From Actinoplanes derwentensis (lineage in GTDB: Bacteria > Actinomycetota > Actinomycetes > Mycobacteriales > Micromonosporaceae), in assembly GCF_900104725.1 (NCBI RefSeq), contig NZ_LT629758.1, positions 4,478,501-4,542,500 of the forward strand: a stretch of DNA of 64,000 bases, in the 5' to 3' direction. Positions 58,407-64,000 of the stretch are shown piece by piece (position 1 is the stretch's first letter; each line of letters opens with the position of its first letter). Below the pieces are notes generated by a model that saw only the letters and a program-made list of their open reading frames with translations, ran no database searches and had not been told where the DNA came from. Made by a program: the position numbers and the translations under genes.

Positions 58407-59282
58407 TTACTGCTTGACGCTGCCCGCGGCGAGACCCTGCTGCCAGTACCGCTGCAGGAACAGGAACGCCATGGTGAGCGGGATGATGGTGAGCAGAGAG
58501 CCGGTGAGCACGAGGTTGAAGACCACATCACCACCGACCGTGTTGGCCTGCTGGTTCCAGGTGTAAAGGCCCAGCGTGAGCGGGTAGAGGTCGATGTCCT
58601 TCAGCATGATCAGCGGAATGAAGAAGTTGTTCCACGTCATGACCAGGTTGAACAGGAGCACCGTGACCAGGCCGGGCGCCAGCAGCGGCAGCGCCAGCTT
58701 GAAGAACGTCCGGAACTCACCGGCACCGTCGACCCGCGCCGACTCCAGGATCTCGGTCGGCACCGCCTCGGTGGAGTAGGTCCACATCAGGTACAGGCCG
58801 AACGGCGACAGCAGCGACGGCAGGATCACCGCCCACGGGGTGTCGGTGAGCCCCATCTTGGCGAAGAGCAGGAAGGTCGGCACGGCCAGCGCGGTGGGCG
58901 GGACCGCGATGCCGCCGAGCACCACGGCGAAGACCGCCTTGCGCCCGACGAAGTTGAACTTCGCCAGCCCGTACCCGGCCAGGGCCGCCAGCATGGTCGC
59001 CCCACCGGCGCCCACCACCACGTAGAACAGGGTGTTGAGGATCCAGCGGCCGAAGATGCCGTCCTGGTAGGTGAAGGTGTCGGCGATGTTGTCGAAGAGC
59101 ACGAAGTCCCCGCCGAACCAGAGCCCGAACGTCCCGAGCAGGTCCTCCTGGGTCTTGGTCGAGCTGAGGAACAGCCAGACCAGCGGCAGCAGGGTGTAGA
59201 TCACCATGAGGCCGGTGACCACGGTGAGGATGACGCTGCGCTGCGGTTTCTTGTTCTTCTTGATCCGCACGATGGTGCTCAC
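58407..59282 (-). CDS. ABC sugar transporter permease, second subunit
   Basis: This 291-residue MalG/GanQ-type permease has six helices and the cytosolic EAA loop ESARVDGAGEFRTFFKLALPLLAPG that contacts the ATPase. Its ATG overlaps the stop of the first permease (ATGA). The basic N-terminus (RIKKNKKPQR) lies inside. Confidence 0.93.
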   Translation of the reverse strand: MSTIVRIKKNKKPQRSVILTVVTGLMVIYTLLPLVWLFLSSTKTQEDLLGTFGLWFGGDFVLFDNIADTFTYQDGIFGRWILNTLFYVVVGAGGATMLAALAGYGLAKFNFVGRKAVFAVVLGGIAVPPTALAVPTFLLFAKMGLTDTPWAVILPSLLSPFGLYLMWTYSTEAVPTEILESARVDGAGEFRTFFKLALPLLAPGLVTVLLFNLVMTWNNFFIPLIMLKDIDLYPLTLGLYTWNQQANTVGGDVVFNLVLTGSLLTIIPLTMAFLFLQRYWQQGLAAGSVKQ

Positions 59283-60145
59283 AGCGCTCCCTTCAGCGAC
59301 CGCCGCTGGAAGACGTACGCCACGATCATCGTCATCACGCCCATGATCAGTGCGATCGTGGCGGAGTAGTTGACCTGCTGCCCGGCGAAGGAGAGCTGGT
59401 ACGCGTAGATGTTCGGGGTGAAGTAGGTGGTCACCGAGTTCGGCGCCAGACTGTCCAGCACCTGCGGCTCGTTGAACAGCTGGAAGCTGCCGACGATCGA
59501 GAAGATCGAGGCGACGACCAGCGGACCGCGCAGCGTCGGCAGCTTGATCGCCCGGATGATCCGGAGTTCGCTCGCGCCGTCGATGGCCGCGGCCTCGTAG
59601 AGCGAGGTGTCGATCACCTTGAGCCCCGAGTACAGGATCAGCATGTTGTAGCCGACGTACTGCCAGGTCACGACGTTGCCGATGGTGGTGAGGATCCAGG
59701 CCGGCCCGAGCGGGTCCGGGATGCTCAGCCCGAACGCCTCGTTGATGCTGCCGACCAGGCCGAACCGGACTCCGTACAGGAAACCGGCCATCAGGGTCGC
59801 GACCACCGAGGGCACCGCGTACGGCAGGAAGATCGAGATCCGGAAGAACCCGGTGCCGTAGAGGCGCCCGCTGTCGATCGCGAGAGCGACCAGCAGGGCC
59901 AGGCCGAGCATGATCGGGACCTGGATCAGCAGGAAGAGCGAGACCCGGGTCAGGGCCTCCCAGAACTGCGGATCAGTGAAAGCTTTCGTGTAGTTCTCGA
60001 GGCCGACGAAGCTGGTGCCGCCGACCAGTTGGGTGCGGAACACGCTCAGGTACGCCGAGTAGATGATCGGCGCCAGATACACCAGTGCGAAGACCGCCAG
60101 AAACGGACCGGTGAACTGCCACCCAGTCCATGAACGCCGGGTCAC
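59279..60145 (-). CDS. ABC sugar transporter permease, first subunit
   Basis: This 288-residue MalF/GanP-type permease has six helices, with EAA loop YEAAAIDGASELRIIRAIKLPTL. It starts at GTG 60145, preceded by a long purine tract containing GGAGG. It is the first gene of the minus-strand operon, 18 bases from the nearer LacI operator, so transcription should be directly repressed. Confidence 0.93.
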   Translation of the reverse strand: MTRRSWTGWQFTGPFLAVFALVYLAPIIYSAYLSVFRTQLVGGTSFVGLENYTKAFTDPQFWEALTRVSLFLLIQVPIMLGLALLVALAIDSGRLYGTGFFRISIFLPYAVPSVVATLMAGFLYGVRFGLVGSINEAFGLSIPDPLGPAWILTTIGNVVTWQYVGYNMLILYSGLKVIDTSLYEAAAIDGASELRIIRAIKLPTLRGPLVVASIFSIVGSFQLFNEPQVLDSLAPNSVTTYFTPNIYAYQLSFAGQQVNYSATIALIMGVMTMIVAYVFQRRSLKGAL

Positions 60146-60163
60146 CCCTGCCCCCTCCGGAGG

Positions 60164-60179
60164 ATGTTTACGTAAACAT
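60164..60179. promoter_or_regulatory. LacI-family operator 1
   Basis: ATGTTTACGTAAACAT is a perfect 16-bp palindrome with the central CG step typical of LacI-family sites. Its centre is 23 bp from that of operator 2, about two helical turns. Confidence 0.85.
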
Positions 60180-60183
60180 GGTC

Positions 60184-60205
60184 GTCATGTTTACGTAAAC
60201 ATGAC
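60184..60205. promoter_or_regulatory. LacI-family operator 2
   Basis: A 22-bp perfect palindrome with core CATGTTTACGTAAACATG, the same 16-base core as operator 1. It overlaps the expected -35 region of the regulator promoter (TATAGT at 60211-60216), suggesting autoregulation as well as control of the transporter operon. Confidence 0.87.
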
Positions 60206-60210
60206 TGCCG

Positions 60211-60216
60211 TATAGT
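60211..60216 (+). promoter_or_regulatory. -10 box of the LacI regulator gene
   Basis: TATAGT lies just downstream of operator 2. A start point near 60223 would exclude the GTG at 60215 as the regulator start. Confidence 0.5.
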
Positions 60217-60244
60217 GGCACGGGCCACAATTCACGGTCAAGGA

Positions 60245-61321
60245 GTGATCAAAATCGAACCACCCCGGCTTCGTGTGGGTTCGGACGTCCCCGGCGGCCG
60301 ACGCAAACAACGCGTATCGATGGCTGACGTGGCCGCCCTCGCCGGGGTCTCCTCACAGACCGTGTCACGGGTCGCCAACGGGCACCCCGGTGTCGTCGAG
60401 ACGACCCGTGAGCAGGTGCTCGCCGCCATGAGCGAACTGGGTTACCGCCCCAACAGCGCGGCCCGCTCCCTCCGCTACGGCCGGTTCAACACCATCGGTG
60501 TCATCCTGTTCGGTTTGTCGTCCACCGGAAACAGCCGAACCGTCGAAGCGATCGCCACCCGAGCCGCCACCGAGGGTTATGCGATAACCCTCATTCCGGT
60601 CGGCGCGCCCACCCAGGACAACGTCATGGGAGCGTTCACAAGAATGGGCGAACTCGCGGTCGACGGTGTCATTCTCATCATCGAAGTCCATCTGTTGGAC
60701 GCGACCGCCGTGGCCCTTCCGCCGGGCGTGCACGTGGTGGTCGTCGACTCCGACGCCGGCGACCGTTACCCGGTCGTCGACACCGACCAGGCCGACGGCG
60801 CCCACCAGGCCGTTCGTCACCTGATCAGCCTCGGTCACCGCACCGTCCACCACGTCGCCGGGCCCGCCGAGTCGTACTCCGCCGAACGCCGCACCGGAGC
60901 CTGGCGCCGCGCCCTCGAAGAGGCCGGCCGCACCGTCCCGCCCCTGGAGCGCGGCGACTGGTCCGCCGACTCCGGCTACCGCGCCGGCCTGCGCCTGGCC
61001 GCCGACCCGGCCTGCACCGCGATCTTCACCGCCAACGACCAGATGGCCCTCGGCGTGCTGCGCGCCCTGCACGAGACCGGCCGCCGCGTCCCCGCAGACG
61101 TCAGCGTCGTCGGTTTCGACGACCTGGCCGACGCGGCCTCCTACCTGCCCCCGCTGACCACCGTCCACCAGGACTTCGCCGAGGTCGGCCGGCGCTGCGT
61201 CGAAGCCCTGCTGCGCCAGATCCACGACGAACCGGCCGGCCCCGGCACCGACCTGGTCCCCACCCGCCTGGTCATCCGCGACAGCACCGCCGCCCCCGAA
61301 CATCCACTCTGGAGCACGTAG
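60245..61321 (+). CDS. LacI-family transcriptional repressor
   Basis: This protein of about 358 residues has a LacI helix-turn-helix and hinge (VSMADVAALAGVSSQTVSRVANGHPGVVETTREQVLAAMSELGYRPNSAARSLR) and a periplasmic-binding-protein-like sensor (TIGVILF, VVVDSDAGDRYPVVDTDQADGAHQAVRHLISLGHRTVHHVAG, AIFTANDQMALGVLRAL). It should bind operators 1 and 2 and respond to a galactoside. The start is uncertain: GTG 60215 overlaps the -10 box, while AAGGAG (60240-60245) runs into GTG 60245. Another start at or before the MADVAALAG methionine is possible. Confidence 0.9.
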   Translation: MIKIEPPRLRVGSDVPGGRRKQRVSMADVAALAGVSSQTVSRVANGHPGVVETTREQVLAAMSELGYRPNSAARSLRYGRFNTIGVILFGLSSTGNSRTVEAIATRAATEGYAITLIPVGAPTQDNVMGAFTRMGELAVDGVILIIEVHLLDATAVALPPGVHVVVVDSDAGDRYPVVDTDQADGAHQAVRHLISLGHRTVHHVAGPAESYSAERRTGAWRRALEEAGRTVPPLERGDWSADSGYRAGLRLAADPACTAIFTANDQMALGVLRALHETGRRVPADVSVVGFDDLADAASYLPPLTTVHQDFAEVGRRCVEALLRQIHDEPAGPGTDLVPTRLVIRDSTAAPEHPLWST

Positions 61322-61386
61322 AACCATGGCGGCCCGACCACACCTGGGGGACGCTGTCCGGGAGAACCTCGACGAAAGGTGATCCC

Positions 61387-61788
61387 ATGAAGCTCGACAC
61401 CTCAGAGATCTTGGAACGAGCCCGCGCCGGCACCGACGCCGCCACCGTCGGACGCGTCTTCGGCACCCCGATCGAACGCGACGGCGTCACAGTGATCCCG
61501 GTCGCGATCGTCGGCGGCGGCGCAGGCGGAGGAGGCGGCGGCCTCGACTCCCCGGACGACGAACACGCCGGTGGCAACGGCGCGAGCGCCGAGAACAGCG
61601 TGGCCGGCGGAAACGGCTCCGGCGGCGGCTACGGCTTCGGCGCCCGCCCGGCCGGCGTCTACGTCATCCGCGACGGCGACGCCCACTGGCGCCCCGCCAT
61701 CGACGTCAACAAGATCGTCATAGGCGGCCAGCTGGTAGCGGTCGCCGCATTCCTCCTGGTCCGCGCCATCCTGCGCCGCCGGCACTGA
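61387..61788 (+). CDS. GerW/YtfJ-family protein
   Basis: This 133-residue protein matches the spore YtfJ-like family: TVGRVFGTPIERDGVTVIPVAIVGGGAGGGGGG, a Gly/Asn-rich loop, GFGARPAGVYVIRDGDAHWRPAID, and a C-terminal hydrophobic stretch (IGGQLVAVAAFLLVRAIL). In Bacillus the homologue associates with spores; in actinobacteria its role is unknown. AAAGG seven bases upstream supports ATG 61387. Confidence 0.85.
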   Translation: MKLDTSEILERARAGTDAATVGRVFGTPIERDGVTVIPVAIVGGGAGGGGGGLDSPDDEHAGGNGASAENSVAGGNGSGGGYGFGARPAGVYVIRDGDAHWRPAIDVNKIVIGGQLVAVAAFLLVRAILRRRH

Positions 61789-61865
61789 CGAGCAAAACCA
61801 AGATCAATTCCTTTTCCGGTACGCCTCGCCACTCCGCAACCGCAAGCAGCGGCCCCGCCCTCACA

Positions 61866-61922
61866 CCGCGAGGAGGGCCTGCCGTCCAGGCCGTCCCGCG
61901 CCCGCCGGGCGTGAGCGGTCCG
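61866..61922 (+). repeat. 57-bp dispersed structured element, copy B
   Basis: Second copy of the element at 41932-41988, same orientation and again between convergent genes. The variable centre forms its own hairpin (61876-61881 with 61887-61892, GGCCTG/CAGGCC). The downstream CGCCCGCCGGGCG hairpin is unchanged. Confidence 0.75.
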
Positions 61923-61958
61923 TTCCCACCACACGGACGGAGCGGTACGCCTTCCAGC

Positions 61959-61997
61959 GTGGTGACTCGGGGTTCGATTCGAACCCCGAGTCACCAC
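61959..61997. terminator. 19-bp perfect hairpin with tRNA T-arm-like core
   Basis: Arms 61959-61977 and 61979-61997 are exact reverse complements with a single loop base (centre GGTTCGATTCGAACC). It lies 18 bases beyond the PilZ gene stop and downstream of the YtfJ gene, so it can end both transcripts. The left arm reads like the T-arm of a tRNA (GGTTCGATTC). Confidence 0.65.
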
Positions 61998-62014
61998 ACA
62001 GACCTGGACCGTCT

Positions 62015-62695
62015 CTAGCGGCGGGATCGGCGGCGTTCGCCGATCTCCCAGGCCATGATGTACTGCCGGATCATCTGGGCCATCTCGTCGCCGGTACCGA
62101 ACGTGAGGATCAGATGCTGCCCCGGGTCGCCGTGCGGGGCCTCACGCACGTTGAGCACGATGCCACTCAACTGCGCCTCGGCGGTGCCCAGCCAGACCGT
62201 CGCGGACACCCGATCACCCTGCTTCAGCGAGGTGACCTCGTCGATCCAGCACCGCAGACCGCCCTCGCTGATGTCGAGCAGGACACCTTCGGCGGGCTGC
62301 CCCTCCACCTCGGCTTCGAGGCGGACCACCGCACCGGCGCCACCGCGCACGTACTCCCGCCGGTTGTCGTGCCGGGCCGGGCCCGCAGGCACGATCGTCC
62401 ACCGGGACGGCGCGCTGCCGGAGACCGCGACCAGCCGGCAGGGCAGGATCACCCGGGTGCGCGGCGGTGCCCAGAAGATCTCGAACTCGCGGCCCGGTTC
62501 GAACACCGACAGATCGGTGGTCTCCAGGGGCGCAGCGACGGTAAGAGTGTTCCCGTCGACGGCTTCCAGCCGCGACCGAAGGTTCATACCGTTTCCGAGA
62601 ACTAGGAAGACCGCAGCACCGATCTCCGGCAACTCGGTCGCGACCGCTCCCTCCACCCCGGGGGCGGACATCAAACCAGCTGCACCGTTGATCAT
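62015..62695 (-). CDS. PilZ-domain c-di-GMP-binding protein (YcgR-like)
   Basis: This 226-residue protein has an N-terminal YcgR-like beta domain (LRSRLEAVDGNTLTVAAPLE...) and a C-terminal PilZ domain. The c-di-GMP-binding motifs are intact: RREYVR (RxxxR, about 113-118) and LDISEGGLR (D/NxSxxG). ATG 62695 has GAGG six bases upstream and is preferred over ATG 62698. It is a possible receptor for signal made by the GGDEF/EAL enzyme at 5-7 kb. Confidence 0.9.
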   Translation of the reverse strand: MINGAAGLMSAPGVEGAVATELPEIGAAVFLVLGNGMNLRSRLEAVDGNTLTVAAPLETTDLSVFEPGREFEIFWAPPRTRVILPCRLVAVSGSAPSRWTIVPAGPARHDNRREYVRGGAGAVVRLEAEVEGQPAEGVLLDISEGGLRCWIDEVTSLKQGDRVSATVWLGTAEAQLSGIVLNVREAPHGDPGQHLILTFGTGDEMAQMIRQYIMAWEIGERRRSRR

Positions 62696-62833
62696 CATTC
62701 ACCTCTGTGAAACGCCGTGACGGCAGTTCGGGACTGGCCCCTTATCGGCACCGCTCCGCCCGACTTGAACCGTCAGCCGAACCAGTTCCCACCGAACCCG
62801 TCCCGGCCGCGGTCGTGGAGCGGCGGGCCCGGC

Positions 62834-63511
62834 CTACGCCGGCTCGGGGTAGCGGGCCACCCGGAGGCGGCGGGCGAAGACGGCAAGGGTCAGGCCGGTG
62901 CAGAGGACCCAGATCAGGGCCGCGTGGGCCAGACCGCGCCACAGGTAGTCGACGGTGACGCCGTCGACGGCATAGGTGCCGATCTCGCGGCCCGACCAGA
63001 ACGGCATGAACTTCGCTACCGTACCCGCCGGGTCGGCGAGCATCTGGACGGCGCAGACCGAGAGCAGTGCCAGGGCGCCTTCCAGCTCACGGGGCAGCAG
63101 CGCGCCGACCAGGCTGCCGAACGGGACGGCCAGCAGCGCGGTGATCAGCATCGCCAGGGCCATCGCCCAGCCCCGCCGGATGTCCTGGTCGACCGCGACC
63201 AGGATCAGGTAGGCGGAGGTCAGCAGCAGACCGAAACCGCTCATCGCGATCAGCCGGCCGCCGATGATCCCGGCCGTGGAGGCGCCGGAGAGCCGCAGCC
63301 GGGGGTCGATGCCGCGGGCCGAGTTGACGACGAACAGCGTCAGGGTGGAGACGGCCCACGCGATGCCGAGGGTGAGCATCCGCATCGACTGGCCGGTGAG
63401 GTCGCGCCGGACCAGGTAGAACCAGAGCGGCAGCGAGATCACCAGGAGCAGGGCGGTCCGTCGGCGGGACACTTCACGGGCCGAGAGCGCGGCCACCACC
63501 AGCGCGGTCAT
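62834..63511 (-). CDS. Probable ABC transporter membrane subunit
   Basis: This 225-residue protein has about six hydrophobic segments (TALLLVISLPLWFYLV, LTLGIAWAVSTLTLFVV, LIAMSGFGLLLTSAYLILVAV, AMALAMLITALLAVPFGSLVGALL, GLAHAALIWVLCTGLTLAVFA). No conserved motif identifies the substrate. The start codon overlaps the stop of the ATPase gene (ATGA), which pairs them as an exporter. The gap 62699-62833 to the PilZ gene shows no further gene. Confidence 0.8.
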   Translation of the reverse strand: MTALVVAALSAREVSRRRTALLLVISLPLWFYLVRRDLTGQSMRMLTLGIAWAVSTLTLFVVNSARGIDPRLRLSGASTAGIIGGRLIAMSGFGLLLTSAYLILVAVDQDIRRGWAMALAMLITALLAVPFGSLVGALLPRELEGALALLSVCAVQMLADPAGTVAKFMPFWSGREIGTYAVDGVTVDYLWRGLAHAALIWVLCTGLTLAVFARRLRVARYPEPA

Positions 63512-64000
63512 GCGGTACCTCCGGAGACGGCGCCGAGGTCGAGGACGTGGTCGACGTTCTGTAGTTCGTGCAGCAGGTGGGTGACGACGACGACGGCCCG
63601 GCCGGCGTCGCGCCAGGCGTGCACCTGACGCCAGAAGTCGAGGTAGGCGCCCTGGTCGAAGCCCTGGTACGGCTCGTCGAGCAGGAGCAGGTCGGGGCCG
63701 TGGAGCTGGCCGAGGACCAGGTTGAGCTTCTGCCGCGTACCGCCGGAGAGCTCTTGAACCGGTTGTGCCCCGGAGGGGCGCCAGGCGAGAAGCGACGCCA
63801 GGTGGGTGCCGGTGGATCGGGCCTTGCGGGGCACCATGCCGGCGGCCGCCCCGAAGAGGGTGAAGTGCTCGTCGGCGGTCAGCCAGCCGGCGAGGCCACC
63901 GTCCTGTGGCACGAAACCGATCCGGCGCACCCGGTGCACGGTGCCGCTGGACGGGGCGGTGAGGCCGGCGCAGATCCGCAGCAGAGTGGACTTGCCGCAG
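63508..64000 (-). CDS. ABC transporter ATP-binding protein, N-terminus cut by window end
   Basis: The frame enters from the right edge within Walker A (CGKSTLLRICAGL) and continues through Q-loop GFVPQDGGL, signature LSGGTRQKLNL, Walker B LLLLDEPYQGFD and H-loop VVTHLLHEL. All catalytic residues seen are intact. About 30 residues are missing at the N-terminus. It is translationally coupled to the membrane subunit downstream. Confidence 0.9.
   Translation of the reverse strand, partial: CGKSTLLRICAGLTAPSSGTVHRVRRIGFVPQDGGLAGWLTADEHFTLFGAAAGMVPRKARSTGTHLASLLAWRPSGAQPVQELSGGTRQKLNLVLGQLHGPDLLLLDEPYQGFDQGAYLDFWRQVHAWRDAGRAVVVVTHLLHELQNVDHVLDLGAVSGGTA

Noticed and set aside
61940..61997. Complete tRNA gene
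   Set aside because: There is no acceptor stem or D-arm, and the T-arm is followed by its own reverse complement rather than a CCA-end region.

Overview
The window is very GC-rich, with codons ending mostly in G or C. It carries a dense set of actinobacterial families: a SAM-IV riboswitch, a CslA/GlxA pair, a type II NADH dehydrogenase, IclR/MarR/LacI regulators, LppX-like lipoproteins and leaderless promoters. It fits a filamentous actinomycete chromosome, most likely Actinoplanes or another Micromonosporaceae (inference; no rRNA or tRNA gene is present to confirm it). No phage, insertion sequence or CRISPR array is visible. Both ends cut through genes.

Layout: 0.2-1.2 kb, an ArsR regulator coupled to an AHSA1/SRPBCC protein behind a promoter and palindromic operator. 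8.7-1.4 kb (minus), a SAM-IV riboswitch, a cysteine-desulfurase-like aminotransferase, a GGDEF/EAL c-di-GMP enzyme, a GH92 mannosidase that lacks a normal start codon, and a GT4 glycosyltransferase ending at a hairpin. 8.7-19.8 kb, DUF1684, M20 peptidase, HD and STAS proteins, a secreted DUF1906 protein with FG-GAP repeats, two tandem GAF-PAS histidine kinases, a His-rich mini-protein, rhamnose mutarotase, and a leaderless hydrolase-MarR operon. 19.9-26.7 kb, NADH dehydrogenase, thymidine kinase, a secreted nuclease, and a heterodimeric ABC exporter with complementary site degeneracy.

26.9-41.9 kb holds four members of one LppX-like envelope family, a large M14 carboxypeptidase, a zinc alcohol dehydrogenase, a beta-lactamase-like protein, SMI1 and DUF2461 proteins, a divergent IclR / PEP-mutase-like pair, a decayed flavoprotein stub and an acyl-CoA oxidase-like enzyme. 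42.0-43.3 kb is a PIN toxin coupled to an unusually large partner with an antitoxin-like tail. 43.4-46.9 kb (minus) is an ABC transporter coupled to a two-component system. 47.5-52.2 kb is the CslA-GlxA-GH6 set expected to make, modify and trim a beta-glucan at the hyphal tip. 55.0-61.3 kb is a LacI-controlled sugar ABC transporter / GH42 galactosidase operon with two matching operators. 61.4-64 kb holds YtfJ-like and PilZ proteins and the start of another ABC transporter.

Recurrent themes are four-base start/stop overlaps, leaderless mRNAs, strong hairpins between convergent genes, in-frame tandem duplications (18, 24, 33 and 36 nt) inside ordinary genes, and a 57-bp intergenic element present twice. 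The GGDEF/EAL enzyme and the PilZ protein suggest c-di-GMP signalling.
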